DNA from: Polaromonas sp. CF318
GTDB taxonomy: Bacteria > Pseudomonadota > Gammaproteobacteria > Burkholderiales > Burkholderiaceae_C
Direction: 5' to 3'
Assembly: GCF_000282655.1 (NCBI RefSeq)
Contig: NZ_AKIV01000076.1
Coordinates: forward strand, 1-64,000
DNA length: 64,000 nt
Under the pieces are notes generated by a model. The model saw only the letters and a list, made by a program, of their open reading frames with translations, was not told where the DNA came from and ran no database searches. The position numbers and the translations under genes were made by a program. Below are positions 22,911 through 30,384 of this stretch, piece after piece (the stretch's first letter is position 1; each line of letters starts with the position of its first letter).

Positions 22911-22926
22911 GTTGCGCATGCGAAAC
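22911..22926. promoter_or_regulatory. parS-like palindrome, copy 5 (one mismatch), upstream of the resolvase
   Basis: GTTGCGCATGCGAAAC differs from the perfect copy at one base. It sits 32–47 bases upstream of the resolvase start codon, in promoter position, so a bound ParB-like protein could repress the recombinase. Confidence 0.6.
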
Positions 22927-22983
22927 GGTAGTGAGAATGGGGGTGCATAGTGTGCAAACCTTTAACAGGAAAGGAGGCGTAAA

Positions 22984-23005
22984 AAAACCGGCCAAAGCCG
23001 GTTTT
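22984..23005. terminator. Bidirectional terminator near the right end
   Basis: AAAACCGGC (22984–22992) pairs with GCCGGTTTT (22997–23005), with A residues before and T residues after. It would insulate the element from the host on either strand. Confidence 0.7.
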
Positions 23006-23064
23006 GTTTGCCCTTTGTATTTTGTGAAATTTGCGGTAAGCAACGCTGCAGGGAGGCGAAACCG

Positions 23065-23077
23065 TCCGTTTCCGCCA
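23065..23077. repeat. attR core: 13-bp direct repeat
   Basis: TCCGTTTCCGCCA, identical to the 3' end of tRNA-Ser at 6541–6553. Nothing tRNA-like precedes it, so it is the orphan copy left by integration. The host terminator follows after 5 bases. Confidence 0.85.
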
Positions 23078-23082
23078 GTATA

Positions 23083-23106
23083 AAAAGCCGCCTTCGGGCG
23101 GCTTTT
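23083..23106 (+). terminator. Displaced host terminator of tRNA-Ser
   Basis: AAAAGCCGCC (23083–23092) and GGCGGCTTTT (23097–23106) pair around a TTCG tetraloop and T residues follow. Its place directly after the attR core fits the original terminator of tRNA-Ser before insertion. It also faces the end of the beta-lactamase gene. Confidence 0.8.
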
Positions 23107-23126
23107 TTGCGTCTGCCAAAAACTTG

Positions 23127-24023
23127 TCACTGCACCAAAGACGCCGCAAGCTGCCCCACCTTGGCCAGCGCGACATCGCGCTGTGCGGCCGGCTGTTGTG
23201 TGCCCGTGAGGTAAGCCGCCACCAGCAAAGGCGGGCGCCCCGGCGGCCAGATCAGGCCCACGTCGTTGGTCGAGCCGTGGGCCCCGGTTCCTGTCTTGTC
23301 GCCGACACGCCAGCCCGGCGGCAGCAGCGCGCGCAGGCGGCGGTCGCCGGTGGTGTTGGCTTGTAGCCATTGGACGAGCAACTGCCGCGATGCGTCGGAC
23401 AGGGCTGAGCCCAGCGTAAGCTTGTGCACCGTGGCCAGCATGGCGTCCGGCGTCGTGGTGTCGCGAACGTCGCCGGGTGCCGATTCATTGAGTTCGGGTT
23501 CCGTGCGGTCCAGCCGTGTCATCTTGTCGCCCAAGCCGCGCAGGTAGGTCGTGAGTCCGTCCGGGCCGCCAAAGCTGGCCAGCATCAGGTTGGCGGCCGC
23601 GTTGTCGCTGACGATGATGGACGCTTCGCACAGCGCGGCCATGGGCAGGCCTTGCGGGCCTATGTGTTGCTGCGTCGTGGGCGAGTGGGGCAGGATGTCG
23701 CCGGCCGCGATGGGGATTCTTCGATCCAGCTGCTCCTGGCCGGCATCCACGCGGTGCAGCACCAGTGCCGCCGCCAGCAGCTTGAAGGTGCTGCACATCG
23801 GAAAGCGTTCGCCGGCGCGGTAGCCGTACTTCGCGCCGCTGCCGGTGTCGAGGATGGAAACACCCAGCCGGCCGCCGCTGGTTTTTTCTATGGCGGCCAG
23901 GCGCCGGGTGGCGGATGCCGTATCTGGCCGATTACCGGCACCCAATGATTTCTGGGTGTAACTGAACAGCCCGCCACCGACCACCAGCCCACCCAGCGCA
24001 CCTGAAAATTGCCGTCTTTGCAT
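23127..24023 (-). CDS. Class A beta-lactamase
   Basis: 298 residues. All class A motifs are present: STFK (S78–K81, catalytic serine), SDN (139–141), EPELN (E175 to N179) and KTG (243–245). The N-terminus MQRRQFSG with a hydrophobic stretch looks like a twin-arginine signal, so export folded through Tat is likely. A cysteine precedes the catalytic serine (Ambler position 69), but position 238 is Gly, so the disulfide of KPC/SME-type carbapenemases is absent. It is divergent from a LysR gene, the usual arrangement for inducible chromosomal enzymes. GC-rich like the host, it lies outside the element. Confidence 0.95.
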   Translation of the reverse strand: MQRRQFSGALGGLVVGGGLFSYTQKSLGAGNRPDTASATRRLAAIEKTSGGRLGVSILDTGSGAKYGYRAGERFPMCSTFKLLAAALVLHRVDAGQEQLDRRIPIAAGDILPHSPTTQQHIGPQGLPMAALCEASIIVSDNAAANLMLASFGGPDGLTTYLRGLGDKMTRLDRTEPELNESAPGDVRDTTTPDAMLATVHKLTLGSALSDASRQLLVQWLQANTTGDRRLRALLPPGWRVGDKTGTGAHGSTNDVGLIWPPGRPPLLVAAYLTGTQQPAAQRDVALAKVGQLAASLVQ

Positions 24024-24133
24024 GTTTTTCCTCTGAAGCTATTGAACAAGGCCGTGACGATAACAAGGGCCTGGCAATCCAACAAACGGCAATAATCGAG
24101 GTTATCCATAAGTAAATCTGGGGCTTAAGCGCT

Positions 24134-24997
24134 ATGCACCTTCCTCTCAATGCCTTGCGCGCCTTTGAGGTCTCGGCCCGGCACCTGAGCTTCACGCGGG
24201 CGGCTGACGAGCTCAACGTGACGCAAACCGCCATCAGCCAGCATGTGAGGAACCTCGAGGAGCGCATGGGCGTGCCGCTGTTTCGCCGCCTGCCGCGCGG
24301 GCTGGCGCTGACCGACGAAGGGCTGGCGCTGCTGCCGGTGCTGGCGGAATCTTTCGGCCGCATGGGCTCGGTGCTGGAGCAATTCAAGGACGGGCAATTC
24401 CGCGAAGTGCTGACGGTGGGCGCCGTCGGCACCTTCGCCGTCGGCTGGCTGATTCCGCGCCTGCGGGATTTCCAGCGCGCCCATCCCTTCATCGACTTTC
24501 GCCTTTTCACCAACAACAACCGCGTCGACCTGGCCGGTGAGGGCCTGGACTACGCGATCCGCTTCGGCGACGGCGCCTGGCACGGCACTGAGGCCGAGGC
24601 CCTGCTGGTGTCGCCGTTGTCGGCCATGTGTTCACCCGCGCTGGCCCGGGGCTTGCGCGAGCCTGCCGATCTGGCCAGGGAACTGCTGCTGCGCTCCTAC
24701 CGGGCCGATGAATGGGCGCGCTGGTTTGCCGCGGCCGGTGTCGCCTGCCCAGTGGTTCGGGGTGTGGTGTTTGATTCTTCGCTGACCATGGCCGAGGCGG
24801 CCGCGCAGGGCGCCGGTGTGGCGCTGCTGCCGGTGAACATGTTCGCGCGCGAACTGCAGGTCGGGCGCCTGGTGCGACCGTTCGCGGTGGAAATAGAAAC
24901 CGGCGGCTACTGGCTGACCCGGCTTAAATCGCGGCCGGCCACAGCCGGCATGCGCATCTTCAGGGACTGGTTGCTGGCTGCGGCGGCGGCTGTGTGA
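24134..24997 (+). CDS. LysR regulator, AmpR/PenR-like
   Basis: 287 residues. The N-terminal winged helix 'LPLNALRAFEVSARHLSFTRAADELNVTQTAISQHVRNLEERMGVPLFRRLPRG' is of the GcvA/AmpR type. The C-terminal effector domain follows ('TVGAVGTFAVGWLIPRLRDFQ', 'LDYAIRFGDG'). AmpR proteins sense muropeptides and control a divergent beta-lactamase gene. Divergence across a 110-bp gap supports that role here. Binding sites in the gap were not resolved. Confidence 0.88.
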   Translation: MHLPLNALRAFEVSARHLSFTRAADELNVTQTAISQHVRNLEERMGVPLFRRLPRGLALTDEGLALLPVLAESFGRMGSVLEQFKDGQFREVLTVGAVGTFAVGWLIPRLRDFQRAHPFIDFRLFTNNNRVDLAGEGLDYAIRFGDGAWHGTEAEALLVSPLSAMCSPALARGLREPADLARELLLRSYRADEWARWFAAAGVACPVVRGVVFDSSLTMAEAAAQGAGVALLPVNMFARELQVGRLVRPFAVEIETGGYWLTRLKSRPATAGMRIFRDWLLAAAAAV

Positions 24998-25014
24998 TCA
25001 CGGACGCGGTGGCC

Positions 25015-25410
25015 TCACCACTGCGTGGAGCCCGCGGCCCGCTCCACTTCTTCGAGCGCGTAACGGGTGAATTCGTCGATCTCATTGGACTTGTCGAACA
25101 CCGCGTCGGCGCCTATGGCCAGGCAACGTTCGCGCACGGCGGGCGTGGCGTAGTTGGTCAGGACGATGACCTTCTGCCTCAAGTCCCTCTCGCGGCAATT
25201 CATCACCACACCCAGGCCGCTGCCCTCGAGCAGAAACAGGTCCACGATGGCGAGGTCCCAGGAGGCCTTGTTCTGGTTCAGCCACTGGACCGCTTCTGCT
25301 TCCTTGCTGGCCCAGCCCACGATGCGCGCGCGAGCCAGTTCCTCCAGTGATTCCGCGAGGCTGTCGCGGATGACGGGGCTGTCTTCAACCAGGTAGATTC
25401 TGAGGCGCAT
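25015..25410 (-). CDS. Single-domain response regulator (receiver only)
   Basis: 131 residues forming one receiver domain: acidic pair E9/D10, phosphorylation site D57 in 'LAIVDLFLLEGSGLG', T85 in 'VIVLTNYATP' and K107 in 'FDKS'. There is no output domain and no kinase beside it. Such proteins pass phosphate or act by protein contact. It converges with the LysR gene and ends 17 bases from it. Confidence 0.88.
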   Translation of the reverse strand: MRLRIYLVEDSPVIRDSLAESLEELARARIVGWASKEAEAVQWLNQNKASWDLAIVDLFLLEGSGLGVVMNCRERDLRQKVIVLTNYATPAVRERCLAIGADAVFDKSNEIDEFTRYALEEVERAAGSTQW

Positions 25411-25617
25411 GCAGCTTGGGGTAACAGGGATTCGGGGCCGGCGGAATATGCCGCAGTTTACTGAGCGAACGCGTATTTCCGACTCGGGAAAAACGTGGAC
25501 GGACGATTATGAAACAAAGCGTGAACAATCTCCTCCCGCGCCGCGCGACCTTGGCGCCCTGGGCCTGTTCGCCATAATTCGCAGTGTTTCACGCCGAAAC
25601 AGATTACGGACCCCATC

Positions 25618-26517
25618 ATGCGCCTGCGCCATATCGAAGTCTTCAACGCCGTCATGTTGACCGGCAGCGTGAGCGGGGCCGCTCGCCTGATCAACGTCAC
25701 GCAGCCGGCCGTGAGCCGTATCCTGCAGCATGCGGAACTGCAGCTGGGCTTCGCGCTGTTCCAGCGCAGCAAGGGCCGGCTGACGCCGACCTCCGAAGCG
25801 CTGACGCTGTACCCGCACATCGAGCGCCTGTTCGCCCAGCTCGACGAAGTGCAGCGCCTGGCCGCCAACCTCAAGACCGGAGGCAGCGCCGGGGAACTGC
25901 GCATCCTCACGGTGCTGGCGCTCAGTTATGAAATCCTGCCGCATGCCATCAAGCTGTTTCGCGTCAAGCATGCCGACGTGGCCATCACCCTTCAGGCCCT
26001 TCATTCGCCGCAAATCGTTTCGGCGCTGGCGCTGCAGGAGGCCGATGCCGGCTTTCTGTTCAGCCCGGTCGCGCATTCGGCACTCGCGCAGGAGCACCTG
26101 GCCGACGGCCGCATGGTGTGCGTGGCGCCCAAGGGCATGCTGGCCCCGCGCCTGGTCAAGCGCGGCAGCGTCACGCTGGCCGACCTGAGCAAGTCGCCGG
26201 TGGTCGGGCTGGACGCGCTGGACCCGGTGGGCCGCAGCCTTAACCAGGCCTGCCGCGAAGCCGGTGTGGGCCTGGAGTTCCCCATCACGGTGCAGACCTA
26301 CCACTCGGCGCTGGCGCTGGCCCACCACGGGCTGGGCATTGCCGTGATCGACACCTGCACCGCGGCCTCGGCCGATCCTGCGCGCGTGGACGTGCTGGAG
26401 CTGGAGCCGCTGATCCCCGTGCCCATCAAGGCCTTGTTCCCGGCCGGCAAGCCCGGCTCGGTGGTGGTCAGGGCGTTTGTGCGCTGTTTCCAGCAGGCCC
26501 TGACGCAGCGCGCCTGA
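25618..26517 (+). CDS. LysR-type transcriptional regulator
   Basis: 299 residues. The winged helix 'MRLRHIEVFNAVMLTGSVSGAARLINVTQPAVSRILQHAELQLGFALFQRSKGRLTPTSEA' is typical of the subgroup that controls amino-acid catabolism and transport. A full substrate-binding domain follows. It is convergent with dadA and upstream of an amino-acid binding protein and a racemase, so control of this local group is a reasonable inference. Confidence 0.85.
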   Translation: MRLRHIEVFNAVMLTGSVSGAARLINVTQPAVSRILQHAELQLGFALFQRSKGRLTPTSEALTLYPHIERLFAQLDEVQRLAANLKTGGSAGELRILTVLALSYEILPHAIKLFRVKHADVAITLQALHSPQIVSALALQEADAGFLFSPVAHSALAQEHLADGRMVCVAPKGMLAPRLVKRGSVTLADLSKSPVVGLDALDPVGRSLNQACREAGVGLEFPITVQTYHSALALAHHGLGIAVIDTCTAASADPARVDVLELEPLIPVPIKALFPAGKPGSVVVRAFVRCFQQALTQRA

Positions 26518-26560
26518 AACCCCAGGTGCGGCTTGCTGGTCTCTTCGCAAGTAACAGCGC

Positions 26561-26639
26561 GGAACCGGCTTTGCCGGGCCGCTGCTGTTGCCCCTGCGGG
26601 GGGATCCGGCTACACGAAGTGAGCCGAGAAGGGGGCTAA
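26561..26639. repeat. GC-rich intergenic repeat remnant
   Basis: Between the LysR gene and dadA, two hairpins lie close together: CCGGC-TTT-GCCGG and a CCCCTGCGGGG-type stem, followed by a purine-rich tail. The pattern resembles dispersed intergenic repeats common in Comamonadaceae genomes (from memory). It may also serve as a terminator for the convergent genes. Confidence 0.4.
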
Positions 26640-26640
26640 C

Positions 26641-27852
26641 TCACCTCGCGATCATGCGGCTGATGCGCTGCGCCGAACCGAAGGCCAGGGTAAAGCCCAG
26701 CGCGCCGTGGCCGGTGTTGAAAAACAGGTTGTCCGGCCCTTTGGCGTGCCGGCCTATCACCGGCAGGCCGGTGGGTGTAGCGGGGCGCATGCCGGCCCAG
26801 GGGCTCAATCCCTCAAAGCGGCTGCAGCCCGGAAAAACCGTCTCGGTCGAAGCCTGCAGCGAGGCGATTTGCGCCGGGTCCACTGCCGTGTCGTAGCCCG
26901 AGAGTTCGGCCATGCCGGCCACGCGCAGGCGCGAGCCTATGCGGGCGAACACCACCTTGCGCGCGCTGTCGGTCACGCTGACCGAGGGCGCCGCATGCTC
27001 TGCGGGAGCGACGTCCACCGTGATGCTATAGCCCTTGAGCGGGTAAACCGGCAAATGCAGGCCCAGGCCTTGCGCCATCAGGGCCGAGTCCGCGCCCAGC
27101 GCCATGACAAAGCGCTCGGCTTCGATGTGGCCTTGCGGCGTGGCCACGGCGGCGATGGACTTGCCGCGCTGCACCAGTTGACCGACCGGCGTGTCCAGCA
27201 GAAAGCGCACGCCCAGCCGGCGCAGCACCACCAGTAGCGCGTCGCAGGTTTTCTGGCAGTCGGCCGCGCATTCGCCGGGTGTGTAGATGGCGCCTGCGAT
27301 CTGCGCATGGCGGCTCTTCAGCGCGGGCTCTATCTCCACGCAGCGGTCGGCATTGACGGCTTCCTGGCTGCTGCCCAGTTCGCGCTGCAGCAGCATCTGC
27401 CGCTGCGCGGCCGAGAAGGCGGCCTCGTCCGAATACAGCACCAGCTTGCCGGTGGCGGAGAAATCGTTGTCGAGTTTTTCCTCGGCCATCATGGCGTCGA
27501 AGGACTGGCGGCTCAGCGCCGCCAGCGACAGCAGCTGGCCCGTGGTGTCGCGCGAGGTCTTGCTGTTGCACGCGGCCAGGAAGCGCAGGCCCCACAGCCA
27601 TTGCCGCGTGTCCAGGCGCGGGCGAAGCTTGAGCGGCGAGGAGGGTGACAGCAGCAGCTTGGGCAGTTGCCGCCAGATGGCCGGGTCGGCCAGCGGCTGG
27701 ACGTAGGAGTAGCTCAGCTGGGCGCCGTTGCCGCCGCTGGCGCCGCTACCGGGACTGGCGCGGTCCACCACCGTGACTTCATGGCCGGCGCGGCGCAAGC
27801 TGTAGGCGGTGGCGAGGCCCACGATTCCCGCACCAAGCACGCACACATGCAT
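26641..27852 (-). CDS. dadA: D-amino acid dehydrogenase
   Basis: 403 residues from the ATG at 27852, where 'MHVCVLGAGIVGLATAYSLRRAGHEVTVVDR' places the FAD-binding GxGxxG at 7–12. Longer in-frame starts only add an unrelated N-terminus. Further family segments are 'SGGNGAQLSYSYVQPLADP', 'VYPLKGYSITVD' and 'GLSPWAGMRPATPTGLPVIG'. DadA deaminates D-amino acids to 2-oxo acids at the inner membrane and passes electrons to the respiratory chain. A racemase and binding protein nearby suggest use of D/L amino acids as nutrients. Confidence 0.93.
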   Translation of the reverse strand: MHVCVLGAGIVGLATAYSLRRAGHEVTVVDRASPGSGASGGNGAQLSYSYVQPLADPAIWRQLPKLLLSPSSPLKLRPRLDTRQWLWGLRFLAACNSKTSRDTTGQLLSLAALSRQSFDAMMAEEKLDNDFSATGKLVLYSDEAAFSAAQRQMLLQRELGSSQEAVNADRCVEIEPALKSRHAQIAGAIYTPGECAADCQKTCDALLVVLRRLGVRFLLDTPVGQLVQRGKSIAAVATPQGHIEAERFVMALGADSALMAQGLGLHLPVYPLKGYSITVDVAPAEHAAPSVSVTDSARKVVFARIGSRLRVAGMAELSGYDTAVDPAQIASLQASTETVFPGCSRFEGLSPWAGMRPATPTGLPVIGRHAKGPDNLFFNTGHGALGFTLAFGSAQRISRMIAR

Positions 27853-28109
27853 AAAAACCCTTGTTGTTTCTCGAATGAGCGCGACTGTACGCAAGGCGCA
27901 CGGGTTTGAACAATGCTGAATTCGCCAACGGCCATGACTTCCGGTTATGCCCCGGGCCCCAAGGCGGTGCGCTTGGGTAAACCATGAGTTTTTGTCATGG
28001 GTTTGACGTGAAAATGAATGACACGCCGGGCGCCGCAGTTCCTACACTAGCGATGCCAGTTTCCCCCGGTTACCGAAACTACCAACCCATTGCCCCCGAA
28101 AGGACACGC

Positions 28110-29003
28110 ATGAAATTCACTACCCTCATGAGCGCCGTGCTGCTGACAGCCGGCCTGGCCGCCAACGCGGGCGCGCAAACCGTGCCGACGCTGAAAAAGG
28201 TCGCCGACAGCAACAAGATCACGGTGTCCTACCGGGAAGCATCGGTGCCTTTCAGCTACCTGATCGGCTCCAAGACCTCCGTGGGTTTTTCCGCGGAACT
28301 GACCGAGGCCATCATTGACGACGTGCGCAAGAAGGTGAAAAAGCCCAACCTCGAAGTCGCCTACATGCCCGTGACCTCGCAGAACCGCATCCCGCTGCTG
28401 GTCAACGGCACTTATGACCTTGAATGCGGCTCGACCACCAACAACTCCGCGCGCGGCAAGGACGTGGCCTTTGCCATCAACCATTTCTACACCGGGACGC
28501 GCCTGCTGGTCAAAAAGTCCTCCGGCATCAAGAACTACGCCGACCTGGCCAAAAAGACGGTGGCCAGCACCACCGGCACCACGAATGCGCAGGTGATCCG
28601 CAAGTACAGCGCCGACAAGAAGCTGGACATGCAGCTGATCCTGGGCAAGGACCACGATGATTCGCTGCTGCTCGTCGAAAGCGACCGCGCGCTGGCCTTC
28701 GCCATGGACGACATCCTGCTGTTCGGCCTGATGGCCAACTCCAAGAACCCGGCCTCGCTGGAAGTCGTCGGCGACTCGCTGCAGGTCGAACCCTATGCCT
28801 GCATGCTGCGCAAGGACGACCCCGAGTTCAAGAAGCTGGTCGACGGCACCATCACCCGCCTGATCAAGTCCGGCGAGTTCACCAAGATGTACGCCAAGTG
28901 GTTCACTTCGCCGATTCCGCCCAAGGGCGTGAACCTGAACCTGCCCATGAGCGAGGAGCTCAAGGCCAACCTCAAGGCGCTGAGCGACAAGCCGGCGCTG
29001 TAA
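28110..29003 (+). CDS. Amino-acid ABC transporter periplasmic binding protein (GltI-like)
   Basis: 297 residues. The signal peptide probably ends AGA at residue 22. The family-3 solute-binding fold is clear: 'ITVSYREASVPFSYLIGSKTSVGFSAELTEAI', 'GTYDLECGSTTNNSARGKDVAFAINHFYTGTRLLVKKSSGIKNYADLAKKTVASTTGTTN' and 'YACMLRKDDPEFKKLVDGTI'. It resembles glutamate/aspartate binding proteins. No permease or ATPase genes adjoin it, so it must work with a transporter encoded elsewhere. Confidence 0.9.
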   Translation: MKFTTLMSAVLLTAGLAANAGAQTVPTLKKVADSNKITVSYREASVPFSYLIGSKTSVGFSAELTEAIIDDVRKKVKKPNLEVAYMPVTSQNRIPLLVNGTYDLECGSTTNNSARGKDVAFAINHFYTGTRLLVKKSSGIKNYADLAKKTVASTTGTTNAQVIRKYSADKKLDMQLILGKDHDDSLLLVESDRALAFAMDDILLFGLMANSKNPASLEVVGDSLQVEPYACMLRKDDPEFKKLVDGTITRLIKSGEFTKMYAKWFTSPIPPKGVNLNLPMSEELKANLKALSDKPAL

Positions 29004-29193
29004 GCCCCCGCGGGGAGCGCCGGCGCGCCGCTCCCCGCTGATGGCTTCAGGTCATCGCGCTGCCGGCGCCTGCAAGGCCGGCGGCTTTTTTCCCCTAGCA
29101 ACCATCAATGGCCGGCTGCCCTGAGGCACAGGCGGCCGGCGTGCGCCTGGATTTTGTCGCTTTCCGGGCGCACCACTACTGAAAGGCAATGAC

Positions 29194-29934
29194 ATGAACA
29201 GACCCCGCGTGGTCGGCATCCTGGGCGGCATGGGGCCTGCCGCGGGCGCGGATTTCGCGCGCCTGTTTGTCCAGGCTTGCGCGGACCACATGCGCGCCCT
29301 GGACATCCCGGTGTCGGACCAGGGCTTTCCCGAGCACTGGCTGGCCCAGGTGCCGGTACCCGACCGCAGCACGGCGCTGGAACTGCCCGGGCCGGGGGGG
29401 CACCAGCCGCTGGACCCCATGCTGCAGGCCATGGGCAAGCTGGCGGCCCTGGGCGCCACCACGGTCGCGGTGGCCTGCAACACCGCCCATGCCTGGCACG
29501 GACAGCTGCAGGAACGTTTTCCGCAGCTCGAAGTGCTGCACGTGGCCCGCGAGGTGGCGCACACGCTGGCCGCGCGCGGCGTGCGCGAGGTGGGCCTGCT
29601 GGCCACTGAGGGCACCTATCGCGCAGGCCTCTACGACCAGGCGCTGCGCCAGGCCGGCCTGCAGTGCCACACACCCGCGGCCGAGGAACGCGAACGCCTG
29701 ATGCGCGGCATTTATGAGGGCGTGAAAGTGGGCAACATGGCGCTGGCGCGCGAATGCTTCACGGGCGTGGCCGAGGCACTGGCCGCGCGGCACGGGCTTT
29801 CCACGCTGATACTGGGCTGCACCGAGATACCGCTGGCGCTCAGCGCGGTGCCCGGCATGGAGGCGCTGGACTTGGTGGACCCCGCCGCGCTGCTGGCGCA
29901 GGCTCTGGCGCAGCGGGCCTACGCTAGCGCTTAA
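29194..29934 (+). CDS. Aspartate/glutamate racemase family protein
   Basis: 246 residues. The family's two catalytic cysteines are present in 'VACNTAHAW' (C95) and 'LGCTEIPLAL' (C209). The N-terminus 'VVGILGGMGPAAGADF' is typical. The enzyme interconverts L- and D-forms of acidic or related amino acids. Its neighbours (amino-acid binding protein, dadA) suggest that the D-form is fed to DadA. It overlaps the convergent hslR gene by 4 bases. Confidence 0.9.
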   Translation: MNRPRVVGILGGMGPAAGADFARLFVQACADHMRALDIPVSDQGFPEHWLAQVPVPDRSTALELPGPGGHQPLDPMLQAMGKLAALGATTVAVACNTAHAWHGQLQERFPQLEVLHVAREVAHTLAARGVREVGLLATEGTYRAGLYDQALRQAGLQCHTPAAEERERLMRGIYEGVKVGNMALARECFTGVAEALAARHGLSTLILGCTEIPLALSAVPGMEALDLVDPAALLAQALAQRAYASA

Positions 29935-30332
29935 TCAGCGGAGGCGCTCCAGCGGTTGTTCCAGGCCTTGTCCAGCGTGCGGCGGTCGCGCTTGGTGGGG
30001 CGGCCGTGTTCCTGGGCGCCGGCCGGGTCGCTGTTCAGGCGGCGCTGCTCGGCGGCCTCGGCCTTCAGGCGCAGGCTTTCCTCGGTTTCTTCATAGAGCT
30101 GCTGGGCCACCGGGGCCGAGCCGCGCTGGCTGCTGATGCCGCGTACCACCACCGTGCGGTTGACCTGGCCCTGGCGCAGCGACACGGTGTCGCCGGACTT
30201 GACCTCGCGCGCGGGCTTGGCCTCGGCGCCGTTGACCTTGACCCGGCCCTTGTCGATTTCCTCGACCGCGAGCGCGCGGGTTTTGTAAAAGCGGGCCGCC
30301 CACAGCCATTTGTCGATGCGCAATTTATCCAT
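29931..30332 (-). CDS. hslR: S4-domain RNA-binding protein Hsp15
   Basis: 133 residues. The S4 domain is at the N-terminus: 'LRIDKWLWAARFYKTRALAVEEIDKGRVKVNGAEAKPAREVKSGDTVSL'. It is followed by a basic C-terminal tail ('GRPTKRDRRTLDKAWNNRW'), both typical of Hsp15, which recycles 50S subunits carrying nascent chains after heat stress. Convergent with the racemase gene. Confidence 0.92.
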   Translation of the reverse strand: MDKLRIDKWLWAARFYKTRALAVEEIDKGRVKVNGAEAKPAREVKSGDTVSLRQGQVNRTVVVRGISSQRGSAPVAQQLYEETEESLRLKAEAAEQRRLNSDPAGAQEHGRPTKRDRRTLDKAWNNRWSASAD

Positions 30333-30384
30333 TGGCGGCTATTTTGAACCAATACCCAACGCCCCTGCCGGGCGCGTGGGCGCT

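Larger units (their letters stand above)
6541..23077. mobile_element. Integrated inovirus-derived element in tRNA-Ser(GCT)
   Basis: A 16.5 kb insertion bounded by the 13-bp att repeats. It carries filamentous-phage replication, coat, adsorption and Zot genes (6.9–13.6 kb). It also carries lower-GC cargo (13.7–22.2 kb) and a resolvase-type serine recombinase beside the right end. The use of a tRNA-Ser 3' end together with a resolvase-like recombinase matches what is reported for Ralstonia phiRSM-type inoviruses. At 16.5 kb it is larger than most inovirus genomes (about 5–15 kb). It may therefore be a satellite, or a phage that gained cargo, or two nested elements. Whether it can excise is unknown. 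Confidence 0.85.

Noticed and set aside
6541..23077. CRISPR array
   Set aside because: The palindromic repeats are 1.9–4.5 kb apart, not regularly spaced, and no cas genes are present.
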